Source: Spirochaetota bacterium
Lineage (GTDB): Bacteria > Spirochaetota > Spirochaetia > Treponematales > Rectinemataceae
DNA length: 64,000 nucleotides
NCBI GenBank assembly: GCA_029265255.1
Contig: JAJUJQ010000004.1
Coordinates: 114,397 to 178,396 of the forward strand
Direction of reading: 5' to 3'
Notes under the pieces: generated by a model
Seen by the model: the letters and a program-made list of their open reading frames with translations, nothing else
What the model was told of the DNA's origin: nothing
Database searches by the model: none
Program-made: the position numbers and the translations under genes
Shown: one piece after another, positions 49,474 to 57,955 of the stretch
Numbering within the stretch: position 1 is the first letter of the stretch
How the letters are laid out: every line of letters begins with the position of its first letter

Positions 49474-50274
49474 TTGAATCTGTTTGACATCATGAAGAAA
49501 CTCAGAGATGAGGGACAGAGCTTTGCTATTGTGAGTATTGTTGCTGTTGAAGGTTCTGTCCCGAGGAAAAGTGGAAAGCTGATTTTAACAGAAGAGGGAC
49601 AGAGCTTTGGTTCAGTTGGAGGAGGACGACTGGAAATAGAAGCTAAAAGTCTGGCTTCCGAATGTCTGATGAGAAATGCCAATTCACTTGCCTGGATCGA
49701 GAATCCCGCTTCTGAAGCAGAAAGGCTGCAAAACAGTAAAACCCAAGGCAGGATTCAGGTTTTTATTGAAATCGTGAAGCCAATGCCAAAGCTCGTAATT
49801 ATAGGTGCAGGTCATGTGGGAGCTGCTATTGCAAAGATGGCATCGTCTCTTGATTTTAGAATTGAAATTGTAGATGAACGTCCAGATTTGGCTAATAGAA
49901 CTCGATTTCCAATGGCTGCTGATATTTATACAGATCCAGAGCTTGAAAAAGCTCTGTCCCTCATTACAATCGACTCCTCAGCCTATGTGGTCATTGCGTT
50001 TGAAGCGAATGATGAGAGGTCAATTCGGTTTTTGATCAATAAGAGCTGGACATACTGTGGGATGCTTGGCTCAAGGAAGAAAATAGCATCTTTATGGAGC
50101 AAGCTTGAGAAGGAGGGATATTCCAGAGATCTTCTTTCCAGGATTCATGCACCGATCGGAATCGATATTGGTGCAGAAACACCAGATGAAATTGCGATTT
50201 CTGTGCTTGCAGAAATCCTGGCTGTTAAGAATGGGAGGAAACCTGATTTCTTGAAGGATACTCTCCATCTCTAA
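49474..50274 (+). CDS. XdhC/CoxI-family protein
   Basis: 266 residues. N-terminal XdhC_CoxI domain with VEGSVPRKSGK and SVGGGRLE; C-terminal Rossmann domain with VIIGAGHVGAAIAKMA and GMLGSRKK. The family inserts or sulfurates molybdenum cofactor in xanthine dehydrogenases, but no such enzyme is encoded here. TTG at 49474 follows GGGAG and gives the usual N-terminus; an ATG at 49417 is too close to its purine stretch. Three repeat copies lie inside. Confidence 0.85.
   Translation: MNLFDIMKKLRDEGQSFAIVSIVAVEGSVPRKSGKLILTEEGQSFGSVGGGRLEIEAKSLASECLMRNANSLAWIENPASEAERLQNSKTQGRIQVFIEIVKPMPKLVIIGAGHVGAAIAKMASSLDFRIEIVDERPDLANRTRFPMAADIYTDPELEKALSLITIDSSAYVVIAFEANDERSIRFLINKSWTYCGMLGSRKKIASLWSKLEKEGYSRDLLSRIHAPIGIDIGAETPDEIAISVLAEILAVKNGRKPDFLKDTLHL
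49511..49522 (+). repeat. 12-mer repeat copy 17, AGGG variant
   Basis: Read as EGQSF near the N-terminus of XdhC. Confidence 0.75.
49595..49606 (+). repeat. 12-mer repeat copy 18, AGGG variant
   Basis: Read as EGQSF in XdhC, exactly 28 codons after copy 17 in the same frame. Confidence 0.75.
49950..49961 (-). repeat. 12-mer repeat copy 19, AGGG variant
   Basis: Antisense in xdhC, read as ALSL. Confidence 0.75.
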
Positions 50275-50302
50275 ATTTCAGCTTTTAGCTCCATGTCAGC
50301 TA

Positions 50303-50319
50303 ATTCAACAGCGTTGAAT
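50303..50319. repeat. Short perfect hairpin beside the RAYT gene
   Basis: ATTCAAC AGC GTTGAAT, 12 bases past the 3' end of the transposase gene. Could be its terminator or the type of hairpin such enzymes bind; it does not contain the 12-mer. Confidence 0.45.
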
Positions 50320-50331
50320 CGAAATTAAGAT

Positions 50332-50820
50332 TCATATGTCAGGTAATTTACTGATAATGCTGAAATCACCTTTAGAGATGAAATATGCTCCACAGTATTT
50401 GAAGTGTTCAGGATGATTGGTCAGACCTGCCTTAATTGGGTTATTGGATATGTATTTAAAAACTTGGGAAAACTGGCGAAAGGAGTTCACTACAATGCTT
50501 TTGAATCTGTCTTGCCAGACATGCCCATGAATTTTCATTGTTCTATTATACCGCATGGCAAAAACCGATAAGATCCATTGCATGATCCTTGAAAGTGATT
50601 CGCCTTTCGCTGGTTTTATTAGAAAATGAATGTGATTGCCCATAATACAGAAATTCACGAGTTCAAATTTGAAAGGGTTGCGAGGGCGTAATTTTGCCTG
50701 CTTCAGGGTTTCAAGGAAAATCTTTCGTATCTTCTGATTGGAAAAAATACATTCTCCGCGATTGATTCTGGCGATAACATGGTACCATGCTCCATCAATA
50801 AGATATCGAGACCTTCGCAT
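50332..50820 (-). CDS. REP-associated tyrosine transposase (RAYT, Y1/HUH family)
   Basis: 162 residues. Single-strand-DNA nuclease of the IS200/IS605-related Y1 class: HUH motif as HIH in MGNHIHFLIKP, and the catalytic Tyr region YISNNPIKAGL. VWQDRFKS is also typical. RAYTs are single-copy chromosomal enzymes linked to REP hairpins in other bacteria. No insertion-sequence ends or tnpB partner are seen. The gene and both flanks are AT-rich. It has no ribosome site of note. It lies near the middle of the dispersed 12-mer field, though no copy lies in 49962-51109. Confidence 0.88.
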   Translation of the reverse strand: MRRSRYLIDGAWYHVIARINRGECIFSNQKIRKIFLETLKQAKLRPRNPFKFELVNFCIMGNHIHFLIKPAKGESLSRIMQWILSVFAMRYNRTMKIHGHVWQDRFKSIVVNSFRQFSQVFKYISNNPIKAGLTNHPEHFKYCGAYFISKGDFSIISKLPDI

Positions 50821-50941
50821 ACATATGGAATATCGATAGAAAAGGCCTTTCTAATTCAAAATCAAGCTCAACTATTTACTCAATTGATGTCAAATGCAAT
50901 AATACACCATCATTCAATTCTATCATTTAAGGGAAGCTGAA

Positions 50942-52891
50942 ATGAAACGAACAGTATTGAGGATGCTTAAGGAATCAGAGCAGAAATTTGCTGATATTCC
51001 TTATGCTCTAAGAAAAACGGATAGTGGATATATACCGACTACCTTCAAAGATGCTCGTCAGAAAGCGCGGCAATTTGCAGCATGGCTCGTGGCGGAAGGT
51101 TTTAACAAGGGGGACAGAGCTGTCATTATTGCGGAAGGTTCACCAGAATGGATCATTGCTGAGCTGGGTCTTCTTTCAGCTGGGCTAATTTCTGTTCCGC
51201 TTTCGATCAAACTTCTTGCTGACGAAATACCGTTTCGAATTCAGCATTCGGAATCGCGCTTAATCTGCACGACTCATAATCAGCTTGAAAAAGTAACTCG
51301 TGCACTTTCTGGCATGCCTAAGGACAATAAGCTCAGAATAGTGTATCTGGATGATGATATTGACTGGGCTCGCAACGTTTTCGCAGCTAAGGAATTCGAT
51401 ACCGAATCGATCATCCTTTTCAATGAAATCCTGTCCGCAGGAAACAAGCTTCTTTTGGAAGTCTCTGAAATAGAAAATCGCCTCGATGTTATAGAGGAAT
51501 CCATCGAGGAAAATGATGTAGTGACGATATCGTATACTTCAGGGACAACTGGCAATCCCAAGGGCATCATGTTGACACATCTCAATTATTGGTCTAACTG
51601 CCATGATGCTGTCGAATTATTCGACAACCCCATGTATTTTAAAACCCTGCTGATTCTACCAGTTGATCATTCCTTTGCTCACACAGTCGGACTCTATACG
51701 GCAATGCTGTGTGGAATTTCTTTATATTTCGTCGATTCGCGGGGAGGAGGGATAGCGACGCTAAGAAATATTCCGATCAATTTAAAAGAGAGCAACCCCA
51801 TCTTTCTTCTGACCGTTCCTTCCCTGTCTGGAAATTTCATGAAGAAAATCATTGCAGCTATTGAAGAGAAAGGTGGATTTGTCGAGAGACTATTCAAGCA
51901 AGGAATAGAAGCAGGTATCGTCTGGAATGGTGATGGATATCATAAACCACCATTCAGCGAGCGACTTAAAGCATTTTTCACGTACTTTGCTGCCAAGCTG
52001 CTTGTTTTCAATAAGGTTAAAAAGGCATTGTTTGGTAATTCGATCAGGTTCTGTGTTGGTGGCGGCGCACTTTTAGACATTAAGCAGCAGCAATTTTTCG
52101 CGGCGCTCGGCGTTCCCGTGTACCAGGGCTATGGTTTGACTGAAGCGGCACCGGTCATTTCGTCGAATGTTCCAAGAATTCATAAATTCGGTACATCTGG
52201 CATTATCGCTCCTTCGGTAGAATGCAAGATCATGTCTGATTCGGGGACAGAGCTGCCTCGAGGAACGGTTGGACAGATTACTATTACTGGCGAGAACGTC
52301 ATGCTTGGCTATTATAGGAATCCTGAAGCAACCGCTGAAGCGTTGAGAGGCGGCAGGTTATGGACGGGCGATCTCGGATATATTGATGAAGATGGTTTTC
52401 TCGTGGTTGTCGGTCGAGAAAAGGCATTACTGATATCTGAAGATGGAGAGAAGTACAGCCCGGAGGAGATTGAAGAAGCCATCGGCATGTCTACTGATGT
52501 TTTTGATCAGATAATGGTTTGGTGCGATCATCGAAAATACACAATGGCTCTTGTTACGCTTGATGAAAGAAAGGTGAAGAATCTAATTGAAAAGAAATCG
52601 ATTACCAATGAAGAAGGCCTTTTAAATTCTCTCATCGAAGAGTTCTATCGCTTCAAGAACGATCCGAAAGCAAAGAAGGTTCAGCCTGCCTGGATTCCTG
52701 CGGTATTCCAGATTCCTGAAGAGCCATTCAGTGAATCGAATGGTACCATCAATTCTACGATGAAGCTGGTTCGGCATAAAGCATCGCAGGTCTATAAGGA
52801 ATTGATCGAGTACTCATATACAAGCGCAGGCTCGAAAACCTTCAACGAGAAAAACCTGGATGTGTTGAAGAGGCTATATTTCAGCAAATAA
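50942..52891 (+). CDS. Long-chain acyl-CoA synthetase-like AMP-forming ligase
   Basis: 649 residues. P-loop-like YTSGTTGNPKG (about residue 200), the YQGYGLTEAAP adenylation motif and LWTGDLGYIDEDGFLVVVGREK hinge. Activates fatty acids or similar carboxylates with ATP and CoA. Ribosome site AGGGAAGCTGAA. Probably alone in its transcript. Two exact repeat copies fall in it. Confidence 0.92.
   Translation: MKRTVLRMLKESEQKFADIPYALRKTDSGYIPTTFKDARQKARQFAAWLVAEGFNKGDRAVIIAEGSPEWIIAELGLLSAGLISVPLSIKLLADEIPFRIQHSESRLICTTHNQLEKVTRALSGMPKDNKLRIVYLDDDIDWARNVFAAKEFDTESIILFNEILSAGNKLLLEVSEIENRLDVIEESIEENDVVTISYTSGTTGNPKGIMLTHLNYWSNCHDAVELFDNPMYFKTLLILPVDHSFAHTVGLYTAMLCGISLYFVDSRGGGIATLRNIPINLKESNPIFLLTVPSLSGNFMKKIIAAIEEKGGFVERLFKQGIEAGIVWNGDGYHKPPFSERLKAFFTYFAAKLLVFNKVKKALFGNSIRFCVGGGALLDIKQQQFFAALGVPVYQGYGLTEAAPVISSNVPRIHKFGTSGIIAPSVECKIMSDSGTELPRGTVGQITITGENVMLGYYRNPEATAEALRGGRLWTGDLGYIDEDGFLVVVGREKALLISEDGEKYSPEEIEEAIGMSTDVFDQIMVWCDHRKYTMALVTLDERKVKNLIEKKSITNEEGLLNSLIEEFYRFKNDPKAKKVQPAWIPAVFQIPEEPFSESNGTINSTMKLVRHKASQVYKELIEYSYTSAGSKTFNEKNLDVLKRLYFSK
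51110..51121 (+). repeat. 12-mer repeat copy 20, exact
   Basis: Read as GDRA in the acyl-CoA ligase, where GDRV/GDRA is natural for the family, so this copy could be by descent from ordinary codons. Confidence 0.7.
52243..52254 (+). repeat. 12-mer repeat copy 21, exact
   Basis: Read as GTEL in the acyl-CoA ligase, in a loop between conserved blocks. Confidence 0.85.
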
Positions 52892-52913
52892 TCTAGTGCA
52901 GGGAATCAATTGC

Positions 52914-52968
52914 AGGGGCAGAAATTCAAGCTCTTTCAAAATCGCAATTGGCTTGAAGCTCTGTCCCT
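52914..52968. repeat. REP-like imperfect inverted repeat containing the 12-mer
   Basis: Left arm AGGGGCAGAAATTCAAGC (52914-52931) and right arm GCTTGAAGCTCTGTCCCT (52951-52968) match at 15 of 18 positions, with one of the mismatches a possible G-T wobble; the loop is 19 bases. The right arm is repeat copy 22 (AGGG variant, 52957-52968, minus strand) extended by CTTCAAGC. It fills the gap between the acyl-CoA ligase and the peptidase gene, has no T-tract and looks like a REP/BIME hairpin. Confidence 0.65.
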
Positions 52969-53010
52969 CATTTATTCTATACTCCACAAATACAGCTCAA
53001 TAATGCTAGA

Positions 53011-54687
53011 ATGGCTCTGATGGAGATAAAAACAGACTTTACCGATTGTGAATCAATCGCAATCAGACTTGTTCGTACTCCCAGCATTACCGGTACGCCT
53101 CAGGAGGCATCTTTTGCAGATGCCCTCATAGAACTGCTGCGTGAATTACCCTTTTTCAAACAGAACTCTCACCTTGTAAGCTCTGTCCCCATAAATGGAG
53201 ATCCTAAAGGCCGCAAAAATGTTATTGCCTTTGCTCCAGGGAATGGAGAAGAATGTGTAGTGCTGTCAGGACATTATGATGTAGTAGATACCCGAAATTA
53301 CGGAGCTCTTGAGCCATTTGCCTTCGATCCGGTCATCCTGGCAAAAAAATTAACGCAATATCTTTCTCAGAAAGAAATTCTCTCTCCTTCTGAAATACTT
53401 CTTAAAAATGATCTTGAGTCTGGCGCTTTTCTTCCAGGCCGCGGGATGCTGGACATGAAAAGTGGTCTTGCTGCAGGCATTCATGTGCTGGCACGATTTC
53501 TCAGCAATGAAAAACGTAAAGGCAACCTTCTGTTTCTGGCGGTGCCTGACGAAGAGGGCTCTTCCATTGGGATGAAGGCTGCACGGCGAATGCTTCATGG
53601 ATTTGCTGCATCTCATCATCTTTCTTTTCGCGCGGTTATCAATTTGGATGCAGGGATCGATTTTGGTGATGGAGCTGATGGGATGTCAGTTTTTATTGGA
53701 TCAGTGAGCAAACTGCTTCCTTTTGTGCTTTTCGTCGGAAAGCCTTCGCATGCTGGTGCACCGTTTGAGGGAATAAATCCATTGATTGCTGCTTCGATTT
53801 TGGTTAAGGAAATCGAAGCAAACAACGAATGTATTCGAACACGATCACCCATTCCAGGAGAAGAACCAGCTCCTCCAACAGTCCTGTATTTTAGGGAATT
53901 ACGTACCAGATATGATGTTACCACGCCTTCAGACGTATTTTGCGCGGTGAATATCATTTCTTTCGAAAAGAGTCCAGAAAAATTGCTTGAACGATTCAAG
54001 GAACTGGTACAGCAGTCAATCGTTAATGCTCTCTCATTGGCAAGAGAACGAGCTTCTGCGTACGCGCGGAGACGTAATGAGCATGTCCTGATCAATTTTT
54101 CTGCCGGAAAAGTAATTGAGGTCCAAGAAGTTATTGCACGAGCAGAGCATATCTCTCCTGGGATTCTGAGCTGTCTGCAGAAATCAGCGGAGAATAGATA
54201 CCCGGACGATCAGGTTTTGCAGACTGCAATGATAATTCATGAGCTTGCTGCTCTTGCGCCGCCCGAGGGCTTAAGCGCGATAGTAGGTGTTGCTCCACCA
54301 TTCTATGCAAAGGCCGAGCTGGATGAAACTAAAAATAGTGATTTCCTTATTTGTCTGAAAAATGAAGTCGATCATTTCAAAAGGGATTTTAATGAGTCGA
54401 TCAGGATTCGTCCCTTTTTCCCAGGGATATCAGACATGAGTTTTCTTTCACCAGCAGTAAGCAAAGAATCGCTTGCGTTTATCAAAGAAGCTTCGGTTGT
54501 ACCCCAACATGATCTTGAAGAATATCTTGAAGAAGGACTCAATGTTCCCGTCATCAATGTCGGCCCTTGGGGAAGAGAGTACCATCAGGCAGGCGAGAGG
54601 GTGAACCGGCGTTATGCATTTATCATCTTGCCTGAATTTCTGCATCGGCTTTGCTGTAGTTTGTTGAAGGATTCACAATCGCAATGA
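53011..54687 (+). CDS. M20-family peptidase, RocB-like
   Basis: 558 residues. Zinc-peptidase blocks: VVLSGHYDVVD (metal His/Asp), GRGMLDMKSG (bridging Asp) and AVPDEEGSS (catalytic Glu-Glu). SKLLPFVLFVGKPSHAGAPFEGIN is the dimerisation-domain start. Its length and the C-terminal ISDMSFL block resemble RocB, an arginine-utilisation protein of unproven activity. Start at 53011 or nine bases later; neither has a strong ribosome site. Confidence 0.85.
   Translation: MALMEIKTDFTDCESIAIRLVRTPSITGTPQEASFADALIELLRELPFFKQNSHLVSSVPINGDPKGRKNVIAFAPGNGEECVVLSGHYDVVDTRNYGALEPFAFDPVILAKKLTQYLSQKEILSPSEILLKNDLESGAFLPGRGMLDMKSGLAAGIHVLARFLSNEKRKGNLLFLAVPDEEGSSIGMKAARRMLHGFAASHHLSFRAVINLDAGIDFGDGADGMSVFIGSVSKLLPFVLFVGKPSHAGAPFEGINPLIAASILVKEIEANNECIRTRSPIPGEEPAPPTVLYFRELRTRYDVTTPSDVFCAVNIISFEKSPEKLLERFKELVQQSIVNALSLARERASAYARRRNEHVLINFSAGKVIEVQEVIARAEHISPGILSCLQKSAENRYPDDQVLQTAMIIHELAALAPPEGLSAIVGVAPPFYAKAELDETKNSDFLICLKNEVDHFKRDFNESIRIRPFFPGISDMSFLSPAVSKESLAFIKEASVVPQHDLEEYLEEGLNVPVINVGPWGREYHQAGERVNRRYAFIILPEFLHRLCCSLLKDSQSQ
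53179..53190 (-). repeat. 12-mer repeat copy 23, exact
   Basis: Antisense in the peptidase gene, read as SSVP near the N-terminus. Confidence 0.85.
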
Positions 54688-54795
54688 AAACGACCAAGGC
54701 GAGAAACAAGACTTTTTCTGATTGTTGAGTGGATAGGCAAGTAGGAGAATGAAGATAGTCATTCTCAAGATCAGATCTTCAACCTTGGAGGTATC

Positions 54796-55566
54796 ATGCC
54801 AGTTGTCATTTCTCTTGGTGGTTCGATTGTCGCGCCAGCAGAAGGCCCTGATCCCCGATTTCTTCTAAGATTTAGAAATGTTCTGCTCTCAGTGTTGGAG
54901 AAAAGCGGGGACAGAGCGATACTTGTAGTCGGCGGTGGTAGTCCTGCAAGAAAGTGGCAGAACGCATACAAGGAATTCTATTCTGTGTTGCAGTCTGAGA
55001 CTAGCTACGGAAATGGGGACAGAGCTTTAGAAGTATTTGCTTCGATGACTCCAAACATGGAAAGACAGAAATCGATGCAGGAGGCATTGGATAGAATAGG
55101 CATCGCTGCGACCAGATTGAATGCGCAGCTGATCAGGGAAGTATTCTTGGAGCTCTGTCCCCAGGAGGTGGTCATTGATCCCACGGCTGAGTTTGAGTTT
55201 AAAGGAAGAATACTTGTGGCTTCGGGCTGGAAGCCAGGGTTTTCTACTGATTATGATGCGGTCATCCTCGCTGAGCGATTTAAGGCAAACCGTGTCATTA
55301 ATCTTTCAAATGTTGCTCAAATCTATGATGACGACCCCAGAAAAAATCCTTTTGCAAAGCCCTTGAAAAATGTCACCTATGATGTGCTTTTAAAAATGAC
55401 TGGCACAGAATGGAATCCTGGGGCCAATGTACCTTTTGATCCAATTGCTCTAGCCAAAGCGAAGGAAATTCGCCTCGAGATTATTTTTGCTTCGGGGACA
55501 GAGCTTGATAACTTCCGCGCTATACTTGAATCGAGAGAATTCGTGGGAACCATCATTCATGGATGA
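54796..55566 (+). CDS. pyrH: UMP kinase, archaeal-type (amino-acid-kinase fold)
   Basis: 256 residues. VISLGGSIVAP start, LVVGGGSPARK phosphate loop, IGIAATRLNAQL, GWKPGFSTDYDAVILAE, and NLSNVAQIYDDDPRKNPFAK nucleotide-binding block. It resembles the ~225-residue archaeal/spirochaete UMP kinase more than the bacterial enzyme. The excess length is mainly between GGGSPARK and IGIAATR. Four repeat copies lie inside. Start after GGAGGTATC. Confidence 0.85.
   Translation: MPVVISLGGSIVAPAEGPDPRFLLRFRNVLLSVLEKSGDRAILVVGGGSPARKWQNAYKEFYSVLQSETSYGNGDRALEVFASMTPNMERQKSMQEALDRIGIAATRLNAQLIREVFLELCPQEVVIDPTAEFEFKGRILVASGWKPGFSTDYDAVILAERFKANRVINLSNVAQIYDDDPRKNPFAKPLKNVTYDVLLKMTGTEWNPGANVPFDPIALAKAKEIRLEIIFASGTELDNFRAILESREFVGTIIHG
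54907..54918 (+). repeat. 12-mer repeat copy 24, one mismatch
   Basis: GGGGACAGAGCG; read as SGDRA just before the phosphate loop of UMP kinase. Confidence 0.7.
55015..55026 (+). repeat. 12-mer repeat copy 25, exact
   Basis: Read as NGDRAL in the part of UMP kinase that is longer than usual. Confidence 0.85.
55151..55162 (-). repeat. 12-mer repeat copy 26, exact
   Basis: Antisense in pyrH, read as ELCP. Confidence 0.85.
55494..55505 (+). repeat. 12-mer repeat copy 27, exact
   Basis: Read as SGTEL near the C-terminus of UMP kinase. Confidence 0.85.
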
Positions 55567-55654
55567 TGATAGGCGAGGAAAGCGACAATGTTTACATATG
55601 CAGTATTTGATAGAAATCGACCGCATTTCGCTATGTTAGGAAGGAGGAAAAGTA

Positions 55655-56269
55655 ATGAAAGAAGGGAAAGGATCGGTTGATGATCCAGCATCCTCCATTG
55701 ATCAAATTCGCGAAAAAGCGCTCGATATAGCTACCAGAGCCTTTGCTGATAATAAACTTTCTCTCGAGCAGTATGAAACAAAGGCAGCCGAGATACAAAA
55801 CGCGCGTACCTTAGCTCAAATCAGAGACTGCATGAAGGGTCTCGTAGAATTGGAAGCATTTTCACCGGAAACGGAGGTGCGAGAAACTCTGTCCCCATTC
55901 GGGCCGAAAAAGGAGTTGATTCAGGAGAAAACGCCCGATTTATATTTCTGTATCATGGGAGACCGTAAAGTTGATGGTCGATCAATCCGAACCACAAATG
56001 CAGCAAGTATAACCATCATGGGTTCAACGATCATCGATCTGAGAGGGATAGCAATTCCCGATGAGGGGATTCATCTCGATGTTATAGCGGTGATGGGAGA
56101 AACAAAAATATTAGTATCACCGGGAATGGAGGTGCGGTGCTCGGTAGTCCCCTTCATGGGCGAGGCTGTTAACAAGGCTATGATGCATCACGGTGAATAT
56201 TACCAAGGGACAGTGGTAATCGGTGGAATCGCATTCATGGGTTCAGTGAGAGTCCTGACTTCCTCCTAA
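55655..56269 (+). CDS. DUF1707/LiaF-like protein
   Basis: 204 residues. N-terminal DUF1707-like helix block (ALDIATRAFADNKLSLEQYETKAAEIQNARTLAQI), a charged linker, then a LiaF-like beta domain (FCIMGDRKVDG, ITIMGSTIIDLRG, DVIAVMGETKILVSPG). In Firmicutes such domains take part in cell-envelope stress control; here there is no membrane segment and no two-component partner nearby. Strong ribosome site GGAAGGAGGAAAAGTA. Confidence 0.8.
   Translation: MKEGKGSVDDPASSIDQIREKALDIATRAFADNKLSLEQYETKAAEIQNARTLAQIRDCMKGLVELEAFSPETEVRETLSPFGPKKELIQEKTPDLYFCIMGDRKVDGRSIRTTNAASITIMGSTIIDLRGIAIPDEGIHLDVIAVMGETKILVSPGMEVRCSVVPFMGEAVNKAMMHHGEYYQGTVVIGGIAFMGSVRVLTSS
55885..55896 (-). repeat. 12-mer repeat copy 28, one mismatch
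   Basis: GGGGACAGAGTT on the minus strand; antisense, read as TLSP in the linker between the two domains of the DUF1707 protein. Confidence 0.7.
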
Positions 56270-56305
56270 GCGGCTCGGGGCGAGGTGCTATCAATTGGAC
56301 AATAA

Positions 56306-56317
56306 AGCTCTGTCCCC
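56306..56317 (-). repeat. 12-mer repeat copy 29, exact
   Basis: In the 98-base gap between converging genes; nothing else is visible there. Confidence 0.85.
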
Positions 56318-56367
56318 ATAATTTATGCAAAATACCAACTGCAGCATTTCAGCTGGCGGTTTCGAAA

Positions 56368-57831
56368 TCAGATCTTATCAATCAGCATTGAGCATTTGCC
56401 GGAAGGAATAGGAAGTGTCTTTTTCTTCTTTCCGATTACATTGATAGTAAAGTAGTAGAGCTTTTCGCTTTCCATATGAATTTCCCATCCCCTGCCCGAT
56501 TTGCTTGAGAGAATGGTGATCATGTTTCTCTTGAGAGAGAGGTTTTCGATGCCCATGATTTCGAGGTTGGGGATATTCCAATCAACGGTCTTTCTTGGTA
56601 ATGAAATGCTCAGGCCTATGATATTTTCGATCATCAGCGTGATGGTACAAAGCCCATTCGAAGGGAGATGATTGGGGAGCGGCCATTCGGGGTGACCGTC
56701 CCAAACGGCTTTTCCTTCATTCAATGGTTGATACGCGCTCCACACAGTAGGGCGGTTATGACGGTGGCCCTGTCCCTGTTCTCCTGCATGGATGGAATCA
56801 AGAATATAGTAAAGATGACGGATTGCCGAATCCCTGGCCAGTTCATGGAAATTGTATTTTTCAAGACCTTTGATGACCATGAATGTGAGCCATGGAACCA
56901 CCGAGCCACGATATCCCTGTCCCGTCCGATTGAAGTCGGGATGATCTGCTGCTAGTGTGGGGAAAGGATTATCCGTTCCGAAACAAGCTGGATCCTTGAG
57001 CTTGGCAACAAGTTTCTCTGCCCGCTCTTCATTTGGGATTTCAGCAAGAAGCAGCCAATAGGTACCGATGGTCTTGGTTTTAATCTGCTTTTCCTGCTCG
57101 TCGAGGTCGTAATAGAATCCATCTTCGGAATTCCACATTTTCGAATTGATACGGGTTTTGATTGAGAAATAATCTCGCTTGTACAGGAATGATGCATCCT
57201 TATCATTGAGAATATCGCCGAGCGCTGAAAGATAAAGGGCATTCATCGCCATGGCTGCATTGAAGTCGATCAGGTATTTTGCATTCCCTCGAGGTGAATT
57301 CTCCATTCCTGTCGAAGCCACGGGAGTCGCAAAGAGACCGTTCGGCATCTTGAACGTATCTTCGATCCATTTGTAATGCTTGCGAAGGGCAGGCATTACT
57401 TCCTTGACTCGCTTCTTGTTGGCGGTTTTATGATAGAGATTGAACTCTGCCCATGCAAGGAGCGGCAATGTTACTCCTGCGGGGTTGGCGGGATTGAAGA
57501 TTGGAGCTCCGGTCTCATTGTCGTAGGCTTCTCGGATGGCTCCATCGGATTCCTGAAGGAGATAAAGCGCATCAAGCCCGTTCGAAGCGGGGAAAATCCG
57601 ATTGCTATAGACAAGGAAAAAGCTGGAAAAAACCTGTTCGAGAAAGTCGAGGCGATTTCGCTCAGGATAATAGAAAAATTTGATTTTGCTGGTTTTTAAC
57701 TGGCTCCCGCCGGTGGTCCAACAATCGGCAACCCATGCCCAGGTCTTGTCGTAGATATCAACAAAATCCTGGTCGTAGAAATGGATATGGGGAAAATCCT
57801 TCTTGTTCAAGTACAATACCTCTCGCAGCAC
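56368..57831 (-). CDS. GH63/trehalase-like (alpha/alpha)6 glycoside hydrolase
   Basis: 487 residues. YLIDFNAAMAMNALYLSALGDIL, MWNSEDGFYYDLDE, and the YRGSVVPWLTFMVIKGLEKY and PTVWSAYQPLNEGKAVWDGHPEWP segments place it near GH63/GH37 enzymes, including glucosylglycerate or mannosylglycerate hydrolases. No signal peptide. Exact substrate not decided. The GTG at 57831 is poorly placed for a ribosome site; a TTG a few codons later, after GAGAGG, is possible. Confidence 0.75.
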   Translation of the reverse strand: MLREVLYLNKKDFPHIHFYDQDFVDIYDKTWAWVADCWTTGGSQLKTSKIKFFYYPERNRLDFLEQVFSSFFLVYSNRIFPASNGLDALYLLQESDGAIREAYDNETGAPIFNPANPAGVTLPLLAWAEFNLYHKTANKKRVKEVMPALRKHYKWIEDTFKMPNGLFATPVASTGMENSPRGNAKYLIDFNAAMAMNALYLSALGDILNDKDASFLYKRDYFSIKTRINSKMWNSEDGFYYDLDEQEKQIKTKTIGTYWLLLAEIPNEERAEKLVAKLKDPACFGTDNPFPTLAADHPDFNRTGQGYRGSVVPWLTFMVIKGLEKYNFHELARDSAIRHLYYILDSIHAGEQGQGHRHNRPTVWSAYQPLNEGKAVWDGHPEWPLPNHLPSNGLCTITLMIENIIGLSISLPRKTVDWNIPNLEIMGIENLSLKRNMITILSSKSGRGWEIHMESEKLYYFTINVIGKKKKTLPIPSGKCSMLIDKI

Positions 57832-57955
57832 TCATGTATTCAGCAATGTACTCAAAAAACAGGAGAATATTACATGAGAATGCATAAATTGCAAGTTATC
57901 GTAAAATACTATACTCATTCTCATTCTTTTTGTCAAATTTTGATACAGTAGTGAT

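Noticed and set aside
49317..49682. N-terminal extension of prs by 122 codons
   Set aside because: It is the antisense of xdhC and includes repeats read as LCPSS; the ribosome site and PRPP-synthetase homology begin at 49316.
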